From Paraburkholderia tropica (GTDB taxonomy: Bacteria; Pseudomonadota; Gammaproteobacteria; Burkholderiales; Burkholderiaceae): a DNA stretch of 64,000 nt. Position 1 is the stretch's first letter; every line of letters starts with the position of its first letter. A model generated the notes under the pieces. The model ran no database searches. It saw only the letters and a list, made by a program, of their open reading frames with translations, and was not told where the DNA came from. The stretch spans positions 184,171-248,170 of the forward strand of contig NZ_FNZM01000015.1 in NCBI RefSeq assembly GCF_900109265.1. The letters run 5' to 3'. The translations under genes were made by a program, and so were the position numbers. This document shows, one piece after another, positions 32,871 through 41,417 of this stretch.

Positions 32871-35159
32871 TTACGACGTGCGCTCGGGCAGTGCGGAAGC
32901 TGCGGGCAACACGATGCGGATGCACGCTTCGTCGTCGCTGAACGCGCCCGTGAGCGTGCCGTCGTGACCCTTGACGATCGCGTGCGCGATATACAGGCCG
33001 AGGCCGAGTCCGCCGCGGTTGGACGGATTGTCGAGTGAGCCGCTCTTGAACGGATCGAGCAGCCGTTCGAACGGCGCGGCCGGACGTTCGAGCAGGCGAT
33101 TGCGGATCTCGATGCGCGGTCCTTCGCTCGTGAGCGTGGCGGCGAGCGTGACGCCTTCGCGCGCGTCGCCGTGCTTGCGCGCGTTGCCGAGCAGGTTGGT
33201 GAGCGCCTGCGCAAGCCGGTCCGGGTCGATATAGGCGTTGCCGAGGTCGCCGTCGATGTGCACGTCGAGCATCATGCCCGGATGCGCGAGGCGCGTCTGT
33301 TCGGCGACCGATTCGAGCAGCTCGCGCAGCGGCGCGTCCTCGCGCTTGAGGCCGAGCCCCATGCCCGAGCGGATGCGGCTCACGTCGAGGATATAGCCGA
33401 TCAGCGACTGCATGCGCCGCGTCGAGCCTTCCACGCGCTTGACCGTGTCGTTGCCGGAGGCGAGGCCGCGCCCCATCAGCAGCATCGCCATGTTGATGGT
33501 CTGGATTGGATCGCGCAGATCGTGGCCGAGCGTGGCGAGCAGCGTGGTTCTCGCGCGCTCCGATTCGCGCATCTGCACGAGCGCGATTTCCTGCAGGATC
33601 GAGCGCAGTTCGCGCGCGGCCAGTTGATCGAATTCGCTCCAGTCGCGGCAACGGCCCGTGACGGTCTGCTTCCAGACTTCGAACGAGCCGCGCGGCGTGA
33701 GGCGCGGGCCGTTCGGGCCTTGCGCCACGACCTTGTCGGGCGGCCCGGCCCAATGAATCGTTTCGACCAGTTCGTCGCGCAGCCACACGATCGTGATGCG
33801 GCTGTCGCCCTGCATCTGGATCGCGAGGCAGCCCGCCGCGCGGCTCGCGGCGAGTCCTTGCGCGAGCGTTTCGGGCAGCGCGTCGGCGGCGCTCGAACAG
33901 GCCAGATGATCGACGCGCGTGCGCGCCATGTGTTGTGCGAGTTCGAGCAGCGTTTCGCGGCATACGGCGTCGGCGTGCTTGCCGCGCGGCACCACTTCGT
34001 GATCGACGACGAGCGCGACCGCTTCGCAGTCGACGAGCGCGGCAATGTCGGGCGCGGCGCGCGCGAGTCCGGCGAGCGGCGCGTCGGCTTGCGCGAGTTC
34101 GCCGGCGATGCGCGCGCGCAGGTCGTGGATGCGGCGGTCGGCGTCGGCGCGCTGGGTCGCCTCGATCTGGCCGACGAGAATCGACACGATCTGCGTGAGC
34201 ACCGTCGACGAAAGCCGCACCGCATGCGATGCGCGATAGGGCGTCATGTGATGGCAGGCGAAGAGGCCCCAGAGCTTGCCGTCGCGGATGATCGACACGC
34301 TCATCGACGCCGCCACGCCCATGTTGCGCAGATACTCGATATGGATCGGCGAGACGCTGCGCAGCACGGAATGGCTCAGGTCGAACGGCATGCCCGTTTG
34401 CGGATGCAGCGGCGGCTCGATCGGCACCGGCTCGGCGTTCACGTCGGCGATCAGGCGGATCGGATTGAGCACGTAGAGGCGGCGCGCCTGCTGCGGAATA
34501 TCGCTCGCGGGATAGCGCTGCTGCAGGTAGGCGGGCAGGTCGTCGCGCCGGGTTTCGGCGATGACTTCGCCGCTGCCGTCGGCCATGAAACGATAGCCCA
34601 TCACGCGGTCGAAGCCGGTCATCGCGCGGATCGCTTCGGCAGCGGCTTGCAGCAACTGCCCCACGTTCTCGTGGCGCGCGGCCTGCAAACGCTGGATCGC
34701 GCGCTGCGCGAACAGCGCGAACTGCGTGGCGGCCGGCGACTTCAGGCTGATCTGTTCGAACTCGATGACGAGCGTGTCGTCGGTCCAATGCATGATGAGA
34801 TCGAAGCGCTCGCCCGACGCGCCCTTGCACTCGACGCTCTCGCTCGTCATCTCGCGGTCGGCGAGCGCGGCGCGGATCGTCTGGCGCGAGAGCGGGCTCA
34901 AATGAAGGTCGGTGATCGGCTCGCCCAGTTCGGGCACGGCGCCGAGCCACTCGCGCGCGTTGGCGCTGCGCGCGATCAGGCGGCCTTGCGTGTCGAAGCA
35001 CAGCAGCGCGCCATGCGGCTGGACGCGGCCCAGCAGATGAATCGGCTCGCGGTCGCAGTTCGCGACGATTTCAGCGATTTCGGGCTTGTTCAAGGTCGGG
35101 TGGCTTCGGCTCTGACGGACGCGCGCAGAGGGCCTGCGGCTTTTGCGTAACTTTCGCAT
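32871..35159 (-). CDS. Bacteriophytochrome histidine kinase
   Basis: A 762-residue red/far-red photoreceptor kinase. The PAS domain begins with NCDREPIHLLGRVQPHG, where Cys35 is the expected biliverdin attachment site. The GAF domain (about 150-320) has RYPASDIPQQARRLYV (PASDIP 217-222) and LRSVSPIHIEYLRNMGV. The PHY domain (about 330-510) has the tongue motif PRGSFEVW. The kinase part has the H-box GHDLRDPIQ (His546), the N-box LLGNARKHG and the G-box GGLGLGLYIAH. No response-regulator or heme-oxygenase gene is adjacent, so partners and chromophore synthesis must be encoded elsewhere. The start at 35159 is the first ATG and is not certain. Confidence 0.93.
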   Translation of the reverse strand: MRKLRKSRRPSARVRQSRSHPTLNKPEIAEIVANCDREPIHLLGRVQPHGALLCFDTQGRLIARSANAREWLGAVPELGEPITDLHLSPLSRQTIRAALADREMTSESVECKGASGERFDLIMHWTDDTLVIEFEQISLKSPAATQFALFAQRAIQRLQAARHENVGQLLQAAAEAIRAMTGFDRVMGYRFMADGSGEVIAETRRDDLPAYLQQRYPASDIPQQARRLYVLNPIRLIADVNAEPVPIEPPLHPQTGMPFDLSHSVLRSVSPIHIEYLRNMGVAASMSVSIIRDGKLWGLFACHHMTPYRASHAVRLSSTVLTQIVSILVGQIEATQRADADRRIHDLRARIAGELAQADAPLAGLARAAPDIAALVDCEAVALVVDHEVVPRGKHADAVCRETLLELAQHMARTRVDHLACSSAADALPETLAQGLAASRAAGCLAIQMQGDSRITIVWLRDELVETIHWAGPPDKVVAQGPNGPRLTPRGSFEVWKQTVTGRCRDWSEFDQLAARELRSILQEIALVQMRESERARTTLLATLGHDLRDPIQTINMAMLLMGRGLASGNDTVKRVEGSTRRMQSLIGYILDVSRIRSGMGLGLKREDAPLRELLESVAEQTRLAHPGMMLDVHIDGDLGNAYIDPDRLAQALTNLLGNARKHGDAREGVTLAATLTSEGPRIEIRNRLLERPAAPFERLLDPFKSGSLDNPSNRGGLGLGLYIAHAIVKGHDGTLTGAFSDDEACIRIVLPAASALPERTS

Positions 35160-35319
35160 TGTCCGCGAAGCATGCGCGCGCTGCCAAGGAGAATCGTGGC
35201 GCGGGGCGCGATCCGATGCGCCGCGATTACGTGAGCCGATGCGGCGATGCGAACGGGCGAGGCGCGATCGTTGCGCGATGCGCTGCGGGTGCGAACTGTG
35301 GCGCGGCCCGCTGTGTCGC

Positions 35320-36657
35320 TCAGGCGCCCGTGCGCTCCGACTGCCGCGTGACGAGCGCTTCCGCCTTGCGCGCGGGCGTTTGCGCGGACATCTTCGCGAG
35401 CAGGGCAGGCAGCGTGCGGAAGGTCAGCACCGAACCGGCCACGGCGAGCAGCAGCGAGAACAGCAGGTCGTGGCTCGCGTGCGTAAACTCGACGATCAGC
35501 ACGATCGCGGTGAGCGGCATCTGCATCGACGCGGCGAGGAACGCGCCCGCGCCGATCAGCGCGCACGCGCCGGGCGCCATGCCGGGCAGGAAATGATTCC
35601 AGACGCCGCCGAGCACGACCGCGAGCAGCGCGCCGTTCGTGAGGCCCGGCGTGAGCAGGCCGCCTTCGGCGCCCGCGCGCAGCGTCGACGCCTCGATCGC
35701 CACCTTGAGCACGAGCAGCGCCGCCGCGAGCCCGATGCCCAGTTCGCCGCCGAACGAGAGCGACGCCGCGCCCTTGCCGTTGCCCGCGAGTTGCGGAAAG
35801 ACCATCGTGAGCGCGCCGATCGCCGCGAAATTCAGCACCGAGAGCGCGACGAGATTCACGCCGCGCGGCGCATGGGCGCGCGCGCTCGACGTCAGTTGCA
35901 CGAAGCCATAGGCGGCGAGGCCGAACAGCGGCCCGCAGACGGCGGCCCAGATCAGCAGCGGCGCGCTCGCCACGAAGGCGGGCACGACGTATTGCTGCTC
36001 GTTGCCGAGGCCGCTCCAGGCGACGACGGCGGCGACGGTCGAGGTCACGAGCGCGGCGATCATCGCGCGCGGCGCGAAGGTGCCGAGCAGCACTTCGAGC
36101 ACGAATACGGCGCCGCCGAGCGGCACGTTATAGACCGCGGCGAGGCCCGCGCCCGCGCCGCAAGCCACGATCAGGCGGCAGTCGTCGCTGGAGAGACCGG
36201 CGCGATGCGCGAGGCGTCCGGCGAACAGCGAGCCGATTTCGCGCGGCGCGACTTCGCGGCCGAGCGGCGAACCGAGCGCCACGGTCACGATCTGCAGCAG
36301 CGCGTGCACGACGGTGCTTACGAACGGCATGCGCGGATCGGCCGAGGCGACCGCCTTGCGGATGTTCACGAGCGGCTTGCCGTAGCGATACAGCGCGGCC
36401 CAGCCGAGACCCGCGACGAGCCCGCATGCGCTCAGCACGATCAGACGCCGCAGCGGTGCGGCGGCGCTCACGCCATCGAGAAAACTTTCGTGCCCGACGA
36501 GCTGCCCGAGGCTGTAGCCGTAAGAGATGTGCTGGACGAAGTGCAGCAGCAGCGCGAGCGCCATGCCGCCCAGTCCCGCGCCGACGCCCGTCAACACGGT
36601 GACGAGCGCGAAGGCGAGCGGTTTGCTGGGTGCGGCGGTGGCGGGACGAGCGTTCAT
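35320..36657 (-). CDS. ClC-family chloride channel/transporter
   Basis: A 445-residue membrane protein with about 10-12 hydrophobic segments. ALGSPLGREVAPREIGSLFAG corresponds to the ClC GREGP pore motif with Val for Gly, and AEGGLLTPGLTNGALL to the GxFxP-like region. CGAGAGLAAVYNVPLGGAVFVLEVLLG is the expected family segment. It resembles ordinary anion-transporting ClC proteins and lacks the GNNLLIDEIH segment of the CLC-F protein at 40014, so chloride is likelier than fluoride. No riboswitch was seen upstream. Confidence 0.9.
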   Translation of the reverse strand: MNARPATAAPSKPLAFALVTVLTGVGAGLGGMALALLLHFVQHISYGYSLGQLVGHESFLDGVSAAAPLRRLIVLSACGLVAGLGWAALYRYGKPLVNIRKAVASADPRMPFVSTVVHALLQIVTVALGSPLGREVAPREIGSLFAGRLAHRAGLSSDDCRLIVACGAGAGLAAVYNVPLGGAVFVLEVLLGTFAPRAMIAALVTSTVAAVVAWSGLGNEQQYVVPAFVASAPLLIWAAVCGPLFGLAAYGFVQLTSSARAHAPRGVNLVALSVLNFAAIGALTMVFPQLAGNGKGAASLSFGGELGIGLAAALLVLKVAIEASTLRAGAEGGLLTPGLTNGALLAVVLGGVWNHFLPGMAPGACALIGAGAFLAASMQMPLTAIVLIVEFTHASHDLLFSLLLAVAGSVLTFRTLPALLAKMSAQTPARKAEALVTRQSERTGA

Positions 36658-36780
36658 GGCAGCCTGCTTGAGGGCATCGGGTTATTAATTACGGGATAAC
36701 CCGCATGCTACCGGCTCGCGCGTATGTTTGTGGTGACTTATTTAGATGGATTGATGAGTTTGATGCATGAACGCCGCCGC

Positions 36781-37794
36781 TCAAGCGCTGTGCCGGCTCC
36801 GGGTAAAGCGTTGTTCGGTGACTTTCGTGCCCCACTGATCGCCTTCGGCTTCGCTGACGAGTCCGAATCCGAACGATTCGTAAAGATGGCGCGCCGCGTG
36901 CAGGCCCTTGAAGGTCCACAAATACGTTTCCTTGAAGCCCGCGTCGTCGACGAATTGCATCGCTTGCGTCATCAGTTGCCGCCCGACGCCCGCGCCGCGC
37001 AGGCTGTCGTCGACGATGAACCAGCGCAGGTGCGCGATGCCGGTCGCCAGGTCGCCGTCGATGGCCAGCGAGGCCAGCGCGCGGCCGTTCTCCATGTAGA
37101 GCCAGAGCGCCTTGCCGGTGGCGGGCAAGGCGCCCGCGAACGCGGCCAGTTCGGTCGCCACGCGCTGCTCGAAGAACGCGCCGAAGCCCCAGTGCGCCGA
37201 ATAAAACCGCGCGTGCAGGCTCGCGATATCGCCGATACAGCCTGGCCGGTAGCCGTCGGCGATGGCGCCGTCGCGCGGGGAGTCGGCGGGTTTCGGGGCT
37301 GGCTTCGGATCCGACGTCGGGTCGGACTTCTGGTTGGGGTTGTCCTGCGAGAGCGCGTCGGCGTAGAGGGCGAGCGAGCGCACGAGCGCGTGCTGCTCGG
37401 ACGGCACCATGCGCCGCAGTGCGTGCGAGACCTGATCGGTGGCGAAGCGGTCGATGCGCTGGCGCAGCGTTTCGCCCGCAGGCGTCAGATGCAGCAGCGA
37501 CGAGCGGGCGTCTTCGGTGGAGGCGGTGCGCTGCACGAAACCGGCCGCTTCGAGTCGCGCGACCTGGCGACTGGTGTTCGATTTGTCGAGACGCAGGATC
37601 TGGCCGAGATCCTTTGCGCTGATGCCGGGCGTCGCGCCGATCTCGATGACGGCGTGCACGGCCGAAGGCGCGAGGTCGCTATCGGCGAGTGTTGTGCGCA
37701 TAAAGCCCAGTTCGCGCACTAATTTCCGCGAAAAATCGCGTATTTCGAGAATCGTGCTATCTCGGGGTGTGACGGGAACATCGACGAAATCCAT
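36781..37794 (-). CDS. MarR-type HTH / GNAT acetyltransferase fusion
   Basis: A 337-residue two-domain protein. Residues 1-145 are a MarR winged helix (PGISAKDLGQILRLDKSNTS, then RQVARLEAAGFVQRT, and DARSSLLHLTPAGE). A Pro/Asp/Lys-rich linker (about 150-175) leads to a GNAT N-acetyltransferase domain (about 180-330) with LRWFIVDDSLRGAGVGRQLM, the acetyl-CoA binding RGxGxGxxL-type loop, and HLYESFGF. This bifunctional architecture is common in proteobacteria. The acetyl acceptor and the regulated genes are unknown. Confidence 0.9.
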   Translation of the reverse strand: MDFVDVPVTPRDSTILEIRDFSRKLVRELGFMRTTLADSDLAPSAVHAVIEIGATPGISAKDLGQILRLDKSNTSRQVARLEAAGFVQRTASTEDARSSLLHLTPAGETLRQRIDRFATDQVSHALRRMVPSEQHALVRSLALYADALSQDNPNQKSDPTSDPKPAPKPADSPRDGAIADGYRPGCIGDIASLHARFYSAHWGFGAFFEQRVATELAAFAGALPATGKALWLYMENGRALASLAIDGDLATGIAHLRWFIVDDSLRGAGVGRQLMTQAMQFVDDAGFKETYLWTFKGLHAARHLYESFGFGLVSEAEGDQWGTKVTEQRFTRSRHSA

Positions 37795-37916
37795 GGCGCG
37801 ACTCGCATTGACCAGTGTGAACCGTCAATATAGTTGCGAGTCGCAACCAATTCAAGCGGCAAATTGGCGGCGGGCGTCGAGTGGCGTCGAGCAGCGTGGA
37901 TGAGCGTCAGCGCGCC

Positions 37917-38183
37917 TTAGCTTTGCCCCGAATGGCGCAGCCGTTTGAGCACGAGCACGCAGAGCGCGGGCAGATGCACCACGCCCATGCCCGTGGCGAT
38001 GACGGCCCACGGCGGCGCGGCGGGTCCGGCCAGCATCGCCGACATCACGCCGAACGCGAGCCCGACGAGCAACAGCACCGCGTGGGCGATCACGCGTTTG
38101 CGCAATCCGGCCGTGTAGCTCGGCAGGGTCACGTGGACCCAGGCGACGATCAGCAGGGCAACGGTGGTCACGGCGGCAAACAT
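37917..38183 (-). CDS. Small membrane protein, unknown function
   Basis: An 88-residue hydrophobic protein with two or three predicted membrane segments: VTTVALLIVAWVHVTLP near the N-terminus, VIAHAVLLLVGLAFGVMSAML, and ATGMGVVHLPALCVLVLKRL. AAGAAGG lies about 10 bases before ATG 38183. No family was recognised. It is flanked by the MarR-GNAT gene (ending at 36781 and starting at 37794, same strand) and a divergent DUF2934 gene. Confidence 0.6.
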   Translation of the reverse strand: MFAAVTTVALLIVAWVHVTLPSYTAGLRKRVIAHAVLLLVGLAFGVMSAMLAGPAAPPWAVIATGMGVVHLPALCVLVLKRLRHSGQS

Positions 38184-38387
38184 GCGATTTTTCTACCTTC
38201 TTTGCGTTCGATAAACGGGAGTGGCGGCGTTCGTTGCGTCCGTGGCGTCCTTCAGGAAGCTTCACGCCGCGTCTCAAACCCAACGTATAGCGTGTTCCAC
38301 GCGATGCCGCAACGCACGCAGGCGGGCATCGCGATTGCGCTGAACGGGCAGTGAGAGGTCGCGAGCTTTCAACGGAGGTCAGCCATC

Positions 38388-38642
38388 ATGAACGACGAAC
38401 GCGAAGAACGCATCCGCCGCCGCGCGTATCAGCTTTGGGAAGACGACGGTTCGCCCGAAGGCAAGGCCGACGAATATTGGGGCCGCGCCGAAAAGCAGGT
38501 CGCCGCCGAATACGATGCCGAGGGCGAAGTGTCGGACGTCGCCACCGATCAGGCGTCCAAGCGCCGTCACGCCGGTGCGCCGCTTCAGGAGGCGGATGTG
38601 ATGCCGCCCGCCGAACTCGCGCGCGACAAACGGCGCGGCTGA
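38388..38642 (+). CDS. DUF2934-domain protein
   Basis: An 84-residue soluble protein, highly charged. RIRRRAYQLWEDDGSPEGKA followed by DEYWGRAEKQV matches the DUF2934 pattern (RAYxxWExxGxPEG...W..AE). AACGGAGGTCAGCC precedes ATG 38388. The second half is hydrophilic and probably disordered. Members are often next to stress genes, but no biochemical function is established to my knowledge. Confidence 0.85.
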   Translation: MNDEREERIRRRAYQLWEDDGSPEGKADEYWGRAEKQVAAEYDAEGEVSDVATDQASKRRHAGAPLQEADVMPPAELARDKRRG

Positions 38643-38753
38643 CCGGCTTCCTCGTCTTCTGACTGCGCGACGCGGTCCGCACGACCGCCGTACACGCTTG
38701 CCAGCCGAGCCGTTCGCGCGAACGGATGCCAGGCACGGGTGCTAAACTCGTGC

Positions 38754-38836
38754 GCAGGAGATGGCATTCCTCCTGCATTTTCCCCAACCGCCGGACCGGC
38801 AGCGCTGCTTCCTGCTCCGGCTGATGATGCCTGCGA
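38754..38836 (+). ncRNA. Fluoride riboswitch (crcB motif) 1
   Basis: The P1 stem GCAGGAG/CTCCTGC (38754-38760, 38770-38776) encloses ATGGCATTC; AACCGCC follows at about 38786-38792. The conserved 3' part GGCTGATGATGCCTGC spans 38819-38834. GGCAT (38763-38767) can pair with ATGCC (38827-38831), the long-range pairing of the fluoride riboswitch; the usual pair is GGAGU/ACUCC, so this is a compensated change. A TAAACT -10 box lies just upstream (38743-38748). It controls the DUF190 gene 92 bases downstream. Confidence 0.9.
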
Positions 38837-38928
38837 GTCCTGGGTCGGGACGCCGCGGGCTTGCGCCTGGCGTGTCACCGCCCAGCGTGTTCAGCGCATC
38901 GACCATCGCGCACGCGTCGGAGAGAGCC

Positions 38929-39261
38929 ATGCAAGGCAGCCAGCTGACCATTTACGTAGCGAACCAGACCCATCGCGTTCATCACCTTCCCATCGTCGAA
39001 TGGATACTCGACGAAGCACGGCAAGCCGATATTCCCGGCGCCACGGTCGTCCCGGTGGCCGAGGGCATCGACACGCAGGGGCGCTATCATGCGGCGCGTT
39101 TCTTCGAGCTCGCGGAGCAATCGGTGGCGATCGCCTTGATTGCCGACGATGCGCGTATCGACGCGTTGCTCGGCAAGCTTGCGGGCGCCGGCGTGCGTCT
39201 GTTCTATACGCGCGCGCCGATCGAATATGACTCGCTGGGCGAGAACGCAAGCGACGACTGA
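38929..39261 (+). CDS. DUF190-family protein (fluoride-associated) 1
   Basis: A 110-residue cytoplasmic protein of a PII-like fold family (DUF190), with QLTIYVANQTHRVHHLPIVE at the start and ARIDALLGKLAGAGVRLFYTRAPIEY at the end. CGGAGAGAGCC precedes ATG 38929; longer in-frame starts would overlap the riboswitch. DUF190 genes are repeatedly found beside fluoride exporters. Position directly after a fluoride riboswitch implies fluoride-induced expression. The molecular role is not established. Confidence 0.88.
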   Translation: MQGSQLTIYVANQTHRVHHLPIVEWILDEARQADIPGATVVPVAEGIDTQGRYHAARFFELAEQSVAIALIADDARIDALLGKLAGAGVRLFYTRAPIEYDSLGENASDD

Positions 39262-39416
39262 AGCGCCGACCAAGGCGAAAACGCAAACGAGCGCGGTTCG
39301 GCGTGATCATCGCGTAGAGCGGATTGGCGAACCCGGCGCGAACGTCCGCGCAGTGGCCGGTGAACTAGAATGGAAACGTATCCCGCAGGCATTCCGCCAC
39401 GCGGGCGAGGCGCGTC

Positions 39417-39785
39417 ATGCACGGCTATCAGCTCACGTTCTACACCGAACAGAATTGCCACCACGGTCATCGGACCGTGTGCGAATGGCTGCTGCACGAG
39501 GCGAAGCAACTCGGCATTCAGGGCGCGACCGTGATCCATTGCGCGCAAGGCACCGGCCACGCGGGCGAGCATCACGCGGCGCACCTGCTCAAGCTCGCCG
39601 ACCAGCCCGTGCAGATCATGCTCGCCGTCACCGAGGACGAAGCCGAGCGTCTGCTCGACGCCGTCAAGGCCGCGCAGGTGAAGGTGTTCTACACGCGTTC
39701 GCCGGTCGAGTTCGGTCTGATCGGCGAACACGCGGCGCCCGCCGCGACGAAGCGCTTCGCGCTGTTCGGGCGCAAGCCGCACTGA
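39417..39785 (+). CDS. DUF190-family protein (fluoride-associated) 2
   Basis: A 122-residue paralogue of the preceding DUF190 protein, with GYQLTFYTEQNCHHGHRTVC at the start, TVIHCAQGTGHAGEHHAAHL in the middle and VKVFYTRSPVEFGLIG near the end. It has more His residues than its partner, grouped at positions about 15-18 and 45-54. It lies 155 bases after the first copy. A TAGAAT box (39366-39371) suggests its own promoter, but no riboswitch is visible directly upstream, so it may also be read from the first one. Confidence 0.88.
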   Translation: MHGYQLTFYTEQNCHHGHRTVCEWLLHEAKQLGIQGATVIHCAQGTGHAGEHHAAHLLKLADQPVQIMLAVTEDEAERLLDAVKAAQVKVFYTRSPVEFGLIGEHAAPAATKRFALFGRKPH

Positions 39786-39830
39786 GTCCGCGAACCGGCT
39801 TCACGGCTTCATCCGCCGCAATTTGATCAG

Positions 39831-39859
39831 TTGCGGCGCGCAGGCTTGTCGCATAAAAT
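39831..39859 (+). promoter_or_regulatory. Promoter for riboswitch 2 / CLC-F gene
   Basis: TTGCGG (39831-39836), then 17 bases, then TAAAAT (39854-39859). It ends 12 bases before the riboswitch stem, the expected distance for transcription starting at the aptamer. Confidence 0.6.
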
Positions 39860-39871
39860 CGCGGCACTTTC

Positions 39872-39930
39872 GGAGATGGCATTCCTCCCGTAACCGCACC
39901 GCTTCCCGGCGGCGCTGATGATGCCTACGA
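39872..39930 (+). ncRNA. Fluoride riboswitch (crcB motif) 2
   Basis: GGAG-ATGGCATTC-CTCC (39872-39888) is followed by TAACCGC and then GCTGATGATGCCTACGA (39914-39930). The pseudoknot pairing is GGCAT (39878-39882) with ATGCC (39921-39925). It is compact because the variable stem is short. It lies upstream of the CLC-F antiporter gene. Confidence 0.9.
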
Positions 39931-39941
39931 GTTCCTGGGTG

Positions 39942-40007
39942 CAGGAGGTCGTGGGCCGTCCATGCGACGCCTCCTGTCGCCCGGGTTTGACGTCGACTCA
40001 AACCTGG
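39942..40007 (+). promoter_or_regulatory. Putative expression platform of riboswitch 2
   Basis: Two hairpins lie between the aptamer and the CLC-F start. The first is CAGGAGG (39942-39948) with CCTCCTG (39970-39976). The second is CCGGGTTTGA (39981-39990) with TCAAACCTGG (39998-40007), ending 6 bases before the ATG and covering its GGAT ribosome site. No T-tract follows, so translational control is more likely than termination. This is inferred from pairing only. Confidence 0.45.
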
Positions 40008-40013
40008 ATCGCA

Positions 40014-41327
40014 ATGAAATACCTGAAGTCTCTCGAATCGTTCGCGATGGTCGTGTACCTCGCGCGCTGGCTGCTGCTTTCCTGCGTGCTCGGCGCGCTC
40101 GCGGGCACGGCCTCGGCGGTGTTCCTCTTCGCACTCGATCTCGCGACCGGCACGCGCGTCGCGCATCCCTGGCTGCTGTGGCTCTTGCCGTTCGCGGGTC
40201 TCGCGACGGGCTGGGTGTACCTGCGCTTCGGCCAGTCGGTCGAGGGCGGCAATAATCTGCTCATCGACGAAATCCACGATCCGCAGAAAATCGTGCCCAA
40301 GCGCATGGGGCCGCTGGTGCTGGCGGCGACTGTCGTCACGCATCTGTTCGGCGGCTCGGCGGGGCGCGAGGGCACGGCGGTGCAGATGGGCGGCGCGCTC
40401 GCCGACCGCATCACGCATCTGCTCGGGCTCGGCCGCGAAGATCGCCGCATTTTGCTGATGGGCGGCATCGCGGCGGGCTTCGCGTCGGTGTTCGGCACGC
40501 CGCTCGCGGGCGCGATTTTCGGGCTCGAAGTGCTCGCCATCGGCCGCTTGCGCTACGACGCGCTGCTGGTCTGCGTGGCGTCGGCGCTGGCCGCCGATCA
40601 GGTGTGCCGCCTCTGGGGCATCGAGCACACCGTTTATACGATTCCGTTCGTGCCGCACGCGTCGGCGGCCGGACTGGCGTCGGCGATCGTCGCGGGCATC
40701 GCGTTCGGTCTCGTCGGCATGCTGTTCGCAGATTCGACGCACGCGTTGTCCGCGTTCGTGAAGCGCAAGATCGCCTGGGCGCCCGCGCGGCCCTTCGTGG
40801 GCGGCGCCGTCGTCGCGGTGGCGGCGACGGCGCTCGGCGTGCCGCAGTTTCTCGGGCTGGGCATTCCGACCATCGTGCAGGCGTTCCAGCAGCCGCTGCC
40901 GGTCTACGACTTCGCGGGCAAGTTCGCCTTCACGGTTGTCACGCTCGCGTCCGGCTTCAAGGGCGGCGAGGTCACGCCGCTGTTCTATATCGGCGCGACG
41001 CTCGGCAACGCGCTCGGCCACGTGCTCGCGCTGCCGATGCCGGTGCTGGCGGGGCTCGGTTTCGTCGCCGTGTTCGCGGGCGCGGCCAATACGCCGATCG
41101 CCTCGACGGTCATGGCGATCGAGCTGTTCGGCGCGGATATCGGCGTGTACGCGGCGCTGGCCTGCGTGGTCGCGTATCTGTTTTCCGGGCACACGGGCAT
41201 TTATCGCGCGCAACGCGTGGGGCAGGCGAAGCATCCGCTGCTGCCGGCAGGCGTGCGGCTTTCGGAAATTCCGGCGCTGCGCCGCGCGCGTCGCGACGAG
41301 GCGCGTGCCGCGAGCGAAGCGAACTGA
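40014..41327 (+). CDS. CLC-F type fluoride/proton antiporter (voltage-gated ClC family)
   Basis: A 437-residue inner-membrane protein, start MKYLKSLESF. EGGNNLLIDEIHDPQKIVPK is the CLC-F selectivity region, differing from the GSGIP motif of chloride ClCs. GREGTAVQMGGALADRI and FKGGEVTPLFYIGATLGNAL are the other pore motifs. Members export fluoride from the cytoplasm in exchange for protons. A fluoride riboswitch immediately upstream strongly supports fluoride as substrate. It forms a resistance module with the two DUF190 genes. Confidence 0.93.
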   Translation: MKYLKSLESFAMVVYLARWLLLSCVLGALAGTASAVFLFALDLATGTRVAHPWLLWLLPFAGLATGWVYLRFGQSVEGGNNLLIDEIHDPQKIVPKRMGPLVLAATVVTHLFGGSAGREGTAVQMGGALADRITHLLGLGREDRRILLMGGIAAGFASVFGTPLAGAIFGLEVLAIGRLRYDALLVCVASALAADQVCRLWGIEHTVYTIPFVPHASAAGLASAIVAGIAFGLVGMLFADSTHALSAFVKRKIAWAPARPFVGGAVVAVAATALGVPQFLGLGIPTIVQAFQQPLPVYDFAGKFAFTVVTLASGFKGGEVTPLFYIGATLGNALGHVLALPMPVLAGLGFVAVFAGAANTPIASTVMAIELFGADIGVYAALACVVAYLFSGHTGIYRAQRVGQAKHPLLPAGVRLSEIPALRRARRDEARAASEAN

Positions 41328-41417
41328 AATGAGCGAAGCGCCGGGTGTTTGACGGCGCGGCGCGTATCGCGTCAAAAGACGCGAAAATGGCGAGAGACTG
41401 TGAGCAAGGAGAAGTCG

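Noticed and set aside
39262..39416. A third fluoride riboswitch before the second DUF190 gene
   Set aside because: Neither the GATGGCATTC nor the TGATGATGCC segment is present there.
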